A stretch of 64,000 nucleotides of DNA. Origin: Emergomyces orientalis. Taxonomy: Eukaryota; Ascomycota; Eurotiomycetes; Onygenales; Ajellomycetaceae. This document shows positions 45,302-55,219 of the stretch, piece by piece. Below the pieces are notes generated by a model that was given only the letters and a program-made list of their open reading frames with translations, was not told where the DNA came from and ran no database searches. The position numbers and the translations under genes were made by a program. The stretch covers positions 26,145 through 90,144 of the forward strand of contig MOWL01000010.1 of NCBI GenBank assembly GCA_002110485.1. Reading direction: 5' to 3'. How positions within the stretch are numbered: the first letter of the stretch is position 1; each line of letters begins with the position of its first letter.

Positions 45302-47216
45302 TTATTCTGAATCAGGTAATAGATTATATCTATTATCTGTATTCAGAGCTGGAACTTCTACTGCTTTCATAGAAATGAGAATTTCTTTATCTTTTCTCAT
45401 TTTTATAGGTGTAACAGGGTTTAAGATCTGTCTATTTTTTGAAAAAGAATTTGACTCAGAAGAAATAGACATTTGAGAATTTCTTCTTTTTGTAGTTTTA
45501 TCTATTTTCTCTGTATTTTGAGTTTCTTTTCTCCATTTCACATCTTTATTGAAAGACTTTTTCTTGAAAATGAAAATACAATCTTTTGAAATAGATGTGT
45601 GCTTTTCATAGCAATTACTGCATTTGATTTCAGTGTGATTGCAGATTTCACCTATTTTTCTACATGTGTTGCAAGAATGTTCATTTGTTTTGTGATCTAA
45701 AGCACAAAACTGACATTTAGAATTTCTTTTACAAGTATTTGCAAAGTGTTCATGTTTCTGACAGTTTGAGCATTGAATTTGAGATTTAATATTCTCTCTT
45801 GAATCTTTGAATTCAAATACTTTCATTTTCAATCCTGCAATTACAATATACTGTCGTTTTGACTGTTCTATTGTATTTGTAGTAATTAAAACTGAAGCAT
45901 TTTGATTTCTTTGTCTTTGCTCATAAGAATTGAGCCAAATTGGGGTTTTTTTCAAAGAAATTGAATTATATATTTCAATTTCTTCTTTCAAATTTATCAT
46001 GCCTTCTTCATGATCAAAGATTTCAACTGAAATATCATGTAATACAAATTTTCCCCATTTCTCATCTTTTTCACATGAAACTTCAATAGAGAGAGCTTTT
46101 TGAACTATCTCTTTTCAGCAGTTTTCATTTTGAATTAGATATTCAGAGCTGAAATCTGGCATAGCAGTAATTACAATTGAATTTCCCAGAAAAGAGGTTT
46201 CAATTGATGAGATAACTGGCTTGAATTCTTCATTTTGAGTTTCAAAATGAAAGTTTTGATTGATTTTGTTTCTAAGTTCAAAAATGAACTTAGAATCATT
46301 TAGAATAGATTTTTCAAAGATAGCTCTATTGTGGTGGGGAATCTCGGCGTGGTATTACTTTTCGCCGAGACCGCCTCATATATTTGTTTGGCATGGCTGC
46401 CTCATATTCCCATTATCCTTTGACACACGTGTGGATTCGGCGAAGATTGATTGTACGCAGAGCAGTGAGATTGCTCCTTTTTGATTGTGTGATTTGATAT
46501 GTGATTGATTGCTTGTTCTTCTTCTATATTTGAATCTCCTACGTGTTCTTTTGTATTGCTATTTGGATAGCTCGTTGAATAGAATATTGTATACACGGCG
46601 AACTTACCAACCTCCTTACGATCCCGCTGCTCCTGCCCACGTGCCGCCAAAAGCGCACAACCCCTTATTCCACTTCACTATCACTAACTTTTAAAATCAG
46701 TCTCTGTTTTTTTGATTCAAGAAATTTAATCTCTTTTTGAGCTTTTCTTTGTTCTTTTTTCTCAACTAATGAGAAAATTTTTTCTGCTTTTTTCAGCTGT
46801 TTTTCTTTTTCAATATTTTGTGAGCTATTGAGAGCTTGAGCATAGGTTTTTGTCTCATTTTCAGTGTTTTCTTTTGAAAGAGATTCAGAAGAGATTTTTT
46901 GAGATACAGATTTTTCAGTTTTTTTCAAAACTATCTTCAGATTTGAAGAAATATTAAGTTTAAACTTAATAATTTCATTCAGTTGTCTTGCTTGTGAATG
47001 CAGAATAAGAAGAATTTCTTCATTTTCTTCATACATGCACTGTTTATATAGCTCATCAGCTATTTTTTGTAGATTTTTCACTTCATCTACTTTGTGTCTG
47101 TCTATTTCTTCTTTTTTTCTTTTCTTCAAAATCTCAATTTCAGAAACAGTTTCTATGAAATTATTTCTATTTTTGCATGGAGTCATCATGTTCACAGATT
47201 GAGGTGAGTTATTCAT
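45302..47216 (-). pseudogene. LINE-B ORF1 (Gag-like), interrupted by solo LTR and one TGA
   Basis: Starts MNNSPQSVNMMTPCKNRNNF at 47216 with a Lys/Glu coiled-coil region, is cut at 46681 by the solo LTR, resumes as AIFEKSILNDSKFIFELRNK and ends at TAA 45302. Three CCHC-type zinc knuckles: CSNCQKHEHFANTC, CQFCALDHKTNEHSC and CSNCYEKHTSISKDC. One TGA at 46115. Role by family: RNA-binding nucleoprotein. Confidence 0.88.
46330..46677 (-). repeat. Solo LTR family 2, copy 2 (348 bp) with 4-bp target duplication
   Basis: On the minus strand begins TGAAGTGGAATAAGG and ends CCCACCACA. Flanked by CTAT (plus strand, 46326-46329 and 46678-46681). Removing 352 bases restores the ORF1 reading continuity of LINE-B. 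Contains the same 82-codon frame as copy 1. Retains CpGs lost in copy 1. Confidence 0.92.
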
Positions 47217-48504
47217 GATTTCTTTGAGTATATTAGATAATTAGTCAAATTAAATAGTATTCTCAGATTTTTGCTATTTTTTCTACTAGAAATAGTATCT
47301 AGATTAGATTTTTCAAGAGAATCTAATAAACTAATATTGATTTTTAAAGATAAATCAATTAAATCTTCACAGACTTCTTTCTTGTGCTACAAAATGAAGA
47401 GAAAAGAATTGATTTCAATGAATAATAAATTATTCAATTGAAATGACAGTTTTTGAAAGAAAAACTGACAAAATAAATCAATTTTTTGCAGAGAAATTGA
47501 TAAAAACTATTCAGAAATATTCAATATTCTAAACTTCTCCCCACATATCAAGTATGCAGCTCAAAATTGAGATTATTTTCAAAAACTGAATCAGTCACTG
47601 AAGTAAAGAAATATGAATTTGTGTAGAATTTTCTTGATTTATTTACTCAGAGCTAAATCAAGAAAAACACTCTAACTCTTGCAAATTTTGTCTTTTTCAA
47701 TTTAAAAAGCTTCTCAAAATTTCTGCTTGAAATAGGCCCCACCTCAAATCAAGATTGTATTCCTGAAATATCAATATGAATTAATACTGAATAGATTTCC
47801 TTTTCTATTCAAATTAATCTCATATATTTTACTAGATAGCTCTTAATAAATGTAATTTATTAAGTCACACAGATGAGTATGCAAATGAAGAATCAACAGA
47901 CTAAATCTGTACTATTTTCTTATATAATAATATATATATATACAAGTATGTATATATATTACTTGCAGGGACCAAGCTATTTTTTTAAACACTGATATTT
48001 CCACTTTTTCTCGTTCCGTTTTGTAGAGAGGGTAGGTTCCGGGGAATTTCTGATTGAAGGGTAGGTCACGTGTGATCTGTGCTGAGGTATTTTTTTGTCA
48101 CTTTTCTGCCGGGCGAGGTAGGGCGGTACAGGGAAAAGACTTGGCACTGGTGCAAAGGAACATGAAAATCAATCAGAGTTTTCACGCAGGTTTTGACAAT
48201 GAATTGTTCAGAAAGAGATGGTCGGAATGAATTCAAAATTGAGACAGTTGTAATATCTGGTTTGTTCTAGCTTCTATCAAAATTCTATGTAAATTGGGCC
48301 GAAACTGATGATGTTATGTGATGAAGTGTGATTTTCTTTCCCCTTAGGGGTTGCAAACACGTTTTCCTCAATAGCTTCACCAACTCGCGCTCAATTTTAA
48401 TAAAAAGTGAATAAATTGCTTTCTCAAACAAGAGCTTTCAAATGGATGTCTTTTCGTCTTCTAATTCGAAGAATTGGGCTGGTTCGGGGGAAAGCGTTTT
48501 TTTG
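47217..48504 (-). other. LINE-B 5' UTR
   Basis: Non-coding, AT-rich near ORF1 with a (TA)n tract at about 47930-47965, but GC-richer toward the 5' end (GGTAGGTTCCGGGG, GCCGGGCGAGG). The outer 300-500 bases may carry the internal promoter expected of a LINE (inference). Confidence 0.65.
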
Positions 48505-49390
48505 CTATCATATCTATTTAGATGTGTTTAATTGTACTGCAGTCAACATCTTACTTTCTTATCATGGACCAGGGGTAAACCACAGAATCACATTGAAAAA
48601 TAAAAATGAAAAAGAGACTTAATTATCTTGAGACTCTCTCTATAATATGTCTCAGAATGAACTTCTTGTTCTACAGAAAACACTACTGAATTATTTGAAT
48701 AAAGACTTTATATAAGTGAGTAATTCACTGGCAGCAGCTCCTGTGCTCTTTGCTTGGAAACCAGAGAATAGTCTACAATTCTGTGTAGACTATTATGACT
48801 TGAATGTAATCACTTGCAAGGACAGATACTCTCTCCCATTAATCAATGAGACTCTAGAATGTATTGACAAGATAAAATAATTTACAAAGCTTGATATTAC
48901 TGCAGTCTTTCACAGGCTTCATATTGCAGAAGATGATGAATGGAAGACAGTCTTCAGAACTCAATATGAGCTGTATGAATGACTGATAACTCTCTTTGAA
49001 TTAGTAAACGTCTCTAGCATCTTTCAGAAGTACATCAATTGAGCTCTACATGAATATCTGAACAAGTTTGTATCTGTCTATATTGATGATATCTTGATTT
49101 TCACCTCAGGCAGTCTGTCAACATGTTGAAAAGATATTTATTAAGTTACATAAAACTGATCTTCAGATTGATATAGACAAGTGTGACTTCAAGGTTCAAT
49201 TCCCCAAGTATCTAGAATTTATCATAGAGGCTTGAAAAGATGTGAGCATGAATTCAAAGAAAATTCAGATAATTATAAAATAATAAACTCTTATTACAGT
49301 TAAAGATGTCTGCAGATTCATAGAATTCATAAATTTTTATAGAAAATTTATACAGAATTTCTCAAAGATCATGGCCTCTCTCACAGAACT
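48505..49390 (+). pseudogene. Gypsy Pol (+), reverse transcriptase, right part
   Basis: Continues the 40430-40896 piece: IYLDVFNCTAVNILLSYHGP, GVNHRITLKNKNEKET, AAPVLFAWKPENSLQFCVDY, RYSLPLINETLE, KLDITAVFHRLHIAEDDEWK and VYIDDILIFTSGSL (YIDD catalytic box). In-frame TGA at 48980 (YE.L) and 49040 (YIN.ALHEYL), both at positions usually Trp in fungal Gypsy RT; other stops (TAA) also occur. Ends at SKIMASLTEL where the LINE-C tail begins. Confidence 0.88.
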
Positions 49391-52300
49391 CATTATTATT
49401 ATTATTATTATTATTATATTATACACCACTTAATCTCAGGGATATGTGGGAAACTATTTATTTTATCTAACAAGAAAAATCATGCAATAAGAGAGCTTAC
49501 TGCTGGATTAAAAACCTCATGCACTAATAAATGTATGCAACAGTTTCTGTGAGGCTTCAGACTATCAGAGACCAGCAATTGCTGTTCTCAAGAAGAGAAG
49601 AGAATGAAATGAGAAAAGAAAAATTAAAAATAAAGAAAAATTACACTGAGCATTTTTGAAAATGTGCCTGCATGTGAGTGAGTGAGTGAAAGACACCAAC
49701 TGCACTCTGAAGTGTAAAGAGTCATGTCTTTAGCATGAAATGAGCATGAAAATGTGCTATGAGCACTGATTTTGTGTGATAAGCGCGCTTTCAGCAGTTT
49801 CAGCATGGTGTTTATTGAGATCTGCATATGCTTGATTGAGATGTAATAGATTACTGCTTCTCTATCTGATAGACACTCAGTGTCTTTGTCAGTGAGAACT
49901 GTGATAGAATTCCCTGCTTGATTCATCATTTTATTAGACAGTGTAGCCCTTTTTTGGTGTTCAATAGCCATTTCTTGTCAATTCTGCCCTCATGCAGCAG
50001 ACTTCTGTGACTGTGCTGGAATCTATCACAGTGAACTATCACATGCATCACTGTTTCATTTGAATAGCCACATTCACATGCTGGTGATGGAAAATCCGGT
50101 ACTCGTCTTTTATGTAGAAAGACTGCCAGCCCTGTTTTCCCTGATCTTAGTTGAATTATCAGCGAGCTTCTGACCTTGCTTAGACTCTTGTGCCATTTCA
50201 GAATGCTTTTGTTCAGAGATCAATCAAAGAGTTCACATTAGAAAAATGCTCTAGCTCTTCATTGTTTTCTTCATCTACTCAGGATTTCTTTTCACACCCA
50301 TTCATCATGTGAGAAGTGCTGTGTTGCTGCTGAATTTGTGCTTTGAACAGTCTCTTACTTGCTCTTTTTCACTTAAAGCTTCTCTCAATTTTCAAGCAGA
50401 CTGTCTGAATGAATCACCTTCTCAATGAGTCTTCTGTGCACTGTGTCTCTTCACCTGAGTTTGACTCTCACTGCTGTGCATGCCTCTTCAATTTGTGTTG
50501 CCATTCCAGAGGCCTTCAGTTGTTTTGTGACGCGCGCCACAACTTCATCAAGATAGATGTTCAGGGGTGATGTGTATGTCTCTGCTTCCAGTGTGAATAT
50601 TGGTGTTGCTCTGTATGCTCCAGCTACTATTCTCAGGCATTCATTCTGTGTTCTGATTAGGCCCTCTGTGTGCTGTTTGTTGCGCATGCGTCCTTCGCGC
50701 TTGATGCGCGGTTGATGCCATGCCAGTGCGCTGTAAGCTATAGCTGGCCGTATGACCATGTTGTATATTGTTCTAGCTTGATGTAGGGGGACTCCCCAGG
50801 TGGCCTGTGTTGTCTGTGATAGTGCCTTTATCTGTGACTCCATTTTTCCTGCTATAGCATCCATGTGACCTTTTCATTGAAGCTTGAAATCCAGCCATAC
50901 TTCTAGAACTCTCATCACCTTCTGTGGCTTGATAACTTGCTGAGGCAGTCTCAGAGAGTGATTCAAGTTGAATTGAGTTCAGGCTCTAGTGAAGTGCATC
51001 AACTCATACTTCTGCAGAGTAAAAATAGCTTCATGTCTTCCTGCTCATTCTTCACATTCTGCGTGCACCCGTGTGAGCTGCGCGCAATTTGCTTCAGTTG
51101 ATGGCCCGTATGCTATTATATTGACATCATCCACAAATCCTATGCAGCTCACTGATCTATTCAAGGGTGAGCATATCCGGAGCAGTTCCTCATTGTAAAA
51201 TAGAAAGAGAATGGGGGAGAGAGGTGATTCTTGTGATATTCCAGCTGGAATATTGAAGGCCTCAGTTTCCTGTTCTTCAAATGTGAGCGTGGATCATCTA
51301 TCTGACATAAATGAGTGTATCCACCCTGTCAGCTGTCTTGGTAGGCCCTTCATGCGAAGAATGTGTGTGAGTCGGTCCTTGAGCACTCTATCATAAGCTT
51401 CTGAGATGTCCAATGATAGAACTGTGACCACTGTGTCTGACTTCTCCCATGCTGTTCTAATTTGTGCTAGCAGTAGTGATACTGCTGTTTCGGTTGATCT
51501 GGCCCGCCTAGCACCCATCTGTTGAGATGGCAGTAGATTGAGTGTTTCCACTAGCCATCTGAGTTCCTGCGTGGTGGCTGATTCTATTATTTTTCCCATT
51601 GTATTCAGTAGGGCAATGGGCCTCCATGCCTCTGCCTTTTAATAATCCCCTTTTCCTGGTTTTTTCAGTATCACTGTTCGAGCGATCTTGAATATCTCCG
51701 GGTAGTGTTCCCATTCCCAGCATGCCAGTGTGAGCTCTGTCATAGCCTTTGTGAAGCTTGGTCCCAGCATTTTCAGAAATTCATTGGAGACTCCATTGAT
51801 ACCTGGTACTTTGTTGCTTGATAGATGTGCTATGAGCGCGGCCATTTTCTTCTCTGTGATGTTTATTGTCTTTGTTATTTTCAGTGAGTGTTCTGCCTTC
51901 TCCATGTCCCTGTTGTCACTGACTAGTGGCAGGGGGAAGAACCTTTGTCTCAGAATCTTGGCTTTATCATCAAAGGAATTGACTGATGGTAGATTTTCTC
52001 TGCCTTCTACTATCAATGCTGGAATTCTTGGAGGTTGTGCATGCTCATTGCTGCTTTGACACCCCCATTTGGCCATCTTCCATAGTAGCTTGGGCTTGGA
52101 CTCTGTGCTGTGTATTAGTTCTCTGAAACTGTTTATTTTAGTCAGTTTAACCTCTCTGTTTCTCAGGGCTCAAGCTTTAATTATATCTGCTGCAGAGATG
52201 TTTCTGTCTTTCTTGGCTTTTTTATATTGATTGACTGCCTCTGCTACTCGAGGGGACAACCATGACCGGCTGTGTTGACTGTAGTTTGAGACTTTGGCAT

Positions 52301-52762
52301 GTTTTGCTGCTAGATCTTTCACAAATTTGACAAGATATCTTGTATAGCTGTTTATCTGATCTTTTGAAGTCAGTGCCCCTGGGCTTCTCAGTGTCTGGCA
52401 GTCCTGCGCTATCTGTTCCAGGCAGAAGTGATGCCAAGTGCGTCTTTTTCTGCTGCTATATAATGCTTTTAGCTCAAGAGTAGTTGCAATTGACATGTGA
52501 TCTGATGTCATATTTACTTCATGTTCTAGCTTGCAGCTGATTATTTGACTGTGTAGATCAGCAGACAAAAAGATTAGATTCACTGTGATGCTCTGACTTT
52601 CTCTATCTTGTCAGGTGATTGTGCCTTCTGGAGTTGCTAGATGTAGATTCAAGACACTGATTTGAGTATTGAGTTTTCAGGCCATGGCAAAGTTTTCTCT
52701 GACCCTGCTACCTCCCCAGAGAGTGTGATGTACATTAAAGTCTCCAATCACTATAATATCTA
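49391..52762 (-). mobile_element. LINE-C, main part (3' end of endonuclease to tail)
   Basis: Minus strand, one main phase: DIIVIGDFNVHHTLWGGSRV (endonuclease), then WHHFCLEQIAQDC, NKVPGINGVSNEFLKMLGP, AWRPIALLNTMGKII, LSLDISEAYDRVLKDRLTHI, QESPLSPILFLFYNEELL and GFVDDVNIIAYGPSTEA (RT), VMRVLEVWLDFKLQ, and a C-terminal zinc motif CECGYSNETVMHVIVHC. Stops include TGA at 52677, 52611, 52170, 51294, 50874, 50451 and a TGATGA pair at 49923-49928, plus TAA at 51639 and probably more between 50.2 and 50.45 kb, where the phase is unclear. The 3' UTR ends in an (AAT)n tail at about 49391-49417. Confidence 0.88.
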
Positions 52763-53182
52763 TGAAACGGAGGATAAGACGGAGAGTGGAGCTAGCATAA
52801 TATGCACATATATAGGGAGGAATTAATATATAGAGATATATGGTATTGTGGTCTGTGTGCTCTGAGCTCTGCTCTAGCTAAATATCTATGGGTTTTCCAT
52901 GGCTATTTATACCCGTGAATCCATTTTAGGCTGCCCAACAACTATCCATCAATAATATGAGTGATTTACATGCTATATTGATCGTATCGTGATATTCTCA
53001 GCTGAATACCTCTGACTTTGTAGAAAAATCAATGTAATGGCGAATATATTAAAGATCAGCGAAGATGAGGGCGTATTTGGTGGAGATTCCATCGGAGTTC
53101 GCCGTGTGGCAATTAGTGTGGCAATTGAACATGTGTGTATGTCTTAGCCAATGAATGTGTGGCGATAATCTCATGTTTCACA
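52763..53182 (-). repeat. Copia-1-type solo LTR (420 bp), CpG-rich copy
   Basis: Inverted relative to the copy at 2204-2623, same length and TG...CA ends. It joins LINE-C endonuclease sequence at 52762 and the FKBP12 upstream region at 53183. The flanking pentamers do not match, so this is not a simple insertion. Confidence 0.88.
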
Positions 53183-53572
53183 AGTCATGAAGGAAAATCA
53201 AAACACGATCGTAGCCGAAAATTTTCGCAATTGATAAGACTTGACGTGTGCCGTAAACAAAGCAAGCGGACTCGGCATAAGTTATTTTCATCCCCAACTA
53301 AACTAAACGGTACCTCGTTCTAGGTACAAAAATATATGGCCGCCAAAGTATCGTCTTCGGTGGGCAGTGTTGACATTCTGCTGCAGCGAAGTTGAGGACA
53401 GGCCACGTGATTGCAAACGGGGCCCCTCCATTGCCCCACCATGTCGAACTCTTGAACAGTTATTCTTATTGATATTAACCCGCAAAGTGTTCAAACTTCT
53501 CCATATCTACTCTCACGGCAACCTTAGTCCCCATTAATCAACCACATCTACCCTCCTTTTCCGGAGCTCACC

Positions 53573-54338
53573 ATGGGTGTTACCAAGACCACTCACGAAC
53601 AAGGCACTGGCCCCTCTCCGCAGGTCGGCCAAACTGTCATCATGGAGTACACCGGTTATCTCAAGGACACTTCCAAGCCTGACAACAAGGGCACGAAGTA
53701 CATGATCTCTCTCTCCTTTCTGTTTTTTCCTCCTTCTTCAGTGGTAGAATGTACCAACTGATCGTGATTTTGCTCCTTTACAGGTTTGATTCCTCTGTTG
53801 GCCGTGGGGACTTCCCAGCCAAGATTGGCGTTGGTCAGGTCATCAAAGGTAGGTTCCGAGTCTAAGTTGCTCATCCCCCTCAACTTTCATGTTGAGTGCA
53901 GGGCGAAGATATCTGGCTGACATTATGCGCAGGATGGGATGAGGGTGTCATCCAGATGAAGGTTGGCGAGAAGGCTACTCTTGATATTACTAGGTTAGCA
54001 AGTACCAACCCAATGGTGTGTATAAATTATTCATGTAACTAACTTATGTTATAGCGATTATGGATATGGCGCTCGGTAAGCTCATTCATTTCCTTCAAGC
54101 TAGCTTAGTTTGCTCAATATCGCAACTCCGATCCCCTCCCCGTTCTCTAGCTTCGGAGCCTGCGATGACTGACAAATTAACCTACCTCAGCGGATTCACC
54201 GGCCACATCCCTCCCAACGCGGACTTGATTTTGTAAGAGCTTAGCTTCCCACTAATTACTTACCTACTGACCCTCTACCGTCACCACATCTGGCTGACCA
54301 TGCACTGCAGCGACGTCCATCTCAAGGGCATTCAATAA
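53573..54338 (+). CDS. FKBP12-type peptidyl-prolyl cis-trans isomerase, six exons
   Basis: Exons 53573-53697, 53784-53848, 53933-53993, 54055-54075, 54191-54232 and 54311-54338 give a 113-residue protein ending GHIPPNADLIFDVHLKGIQ. All five introns are GT-AG (donors GTACAT, GTAGGT, GTTAGC, GTAAGC, GTAAGA). Conserved FKBP features include MEYTGYLKDTS, KFDSSVGRGDFPAKIGVGQV, IKGWDEGVIQMKVGEKATLD and SDYGYGARGFTGHIPP, covering the usual active-site and FK506/rapamycin-contact residues (Tyr, Phe-Asp, Phe, Val-Ile, Trp, Tyr). Cytosolic; family role is proline isomerisation and the target of FK506/rapamycin. Start context CACCATGGG is strong. The gene is GC-normal and intact although about 10 kb from the telomere and bounded by transposons. 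Confidence 0.97.
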
Positions 54339-54508
54339 ACGACGGCATCATTTCATTTTATTTTGCTCTAATATGTCACATGATGTAACTTACGTTTTAC
54401 TTGAAAGGGGGTCATACTCTTTAGCAGGGACGAGGGAAATATAAATGGGGCTATAATATTTAAATTTGTACTTTCTTTTTTTTTTCTACCCCGTACTTAC
54501 TTCTTCAG

Positions 54509-54871
54509 GGCGAGTGGTATCCTCAGGGAGAATAGTAGTCTCAAGGCAAGTGATGAGAAACCTCACTCTAGCCTTCTTATTCTGCATGCCTGTCTGTTAG
54601 AATTCACAGTTGATTGAACATGTTGTGTCACTGTCTGCTCTCTCGTGCATCCATGGCTCTTGTAGTGCAATGATATCATAGTTTAATGCCATTTCAGGCT
54701 TGGCCAGCAACATGTTCATCACTTTACTTGAGTTATGCACATTGTATTGCAGTATATAAAGCTATTCATTCATAGTTCACCCATATTCTGATTCTGCATG
54801 TCAATTGACTATATAAAGTATATATACTCATTTAGAGAGTCTTTCTATTGTGCATCTGCTCTGAATACATC
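54509..54871 (-). mobile_element. LINE-C, 5' part of endonuclease
   Basis: Minus strand from about 54780 reads YNVHNSSKVMNMLLAKPEMA and LNYDIIALQEPWMHERADSD, the start of an APE-type endonuclease (N and QE motifs), to about 54510. Same orientation as the LINE-C body below 52762 and preceding it in protein order. The endonuclease middle is missing. Confidence 0.75.
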
Positions 54872-55006
54872 TGTTACGGAACACCCCGCATAAACCAAAG
54901 GAAAACCATTGGGTAAGAACAGACCTAACGGAAGGGGCTGACAGAGACTAGCGACGGAACGGCGGGACTTGTCCCCGGCATACTAGAAACCACGTGACCA
55001 ATAGCA
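54872..55006 (+). repeat. Probable Gypsy LTR, left part (interrupted by Copia-2)
   Basis: Begins TGTTACGGAACACCCCGC. It continues after the Copia-2 insertion at 60025 to about 60225. Assignment as an LTR rests on the TG start and on the Gypsy gag that follows further right. The exact end is uncertain. Confidence 0.45.
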
Positions 55007-55011
55007 ATGAT

Positions 55012-55115
55012 TGTTGGATGATACTAGGGCTACCATAGTCACGTGTCCCCCATTATATAGTTGCCAGCGTGTTCACTAGTTAGTTTAGTTAGGATATAAT
55101 GCACATTATCTATGA
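55012..55115 (+). repeat. Copia-2 5' LTR (104 bp)
   Basis: TGTTGGATGATACTAGGGC to CATTATCTATGA. Contains a CACGTG E-box and a TTATATAG TATA-like sequence. Confidence 0.95.
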
Positions 55116-55219
55116 GGTTATGAGGCCCTCTAGTACGCTGCGTTAGTACTATTGGTTAGTGTGTATTGGTTAGCAGTTTGAAGGGAGACTAGGTCCATTC
55201 CTTCGCGTACTATTGTTCG

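Larger units (their letters stand above)
40897..48504 (-). mobile_element. LINE-B, full-length LINE retrotransposon
   Basis: Flanked by the 14-bp target duplication CTATCATATCTATT (40883-40896 and 48505-48518). On the minus strand: 5' UTR of about 1.3 kb, ORF1 (47216 to 45302), ORF2 (45274 to 41321), 3' UTR and a (TAA)n tail ending at 40897. A 348-bp solo LTR plus 4-bp duplication sits inside ORF1. Both ORFs keep a single phase; every internal stop is TGA. ORF2 has APE-type endonuclease, RT, RNase H and a terminal CCHC motif, as in fungal Tad-like LINEs. Coding sequence is very AT-rich. Confidence 0.93.
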
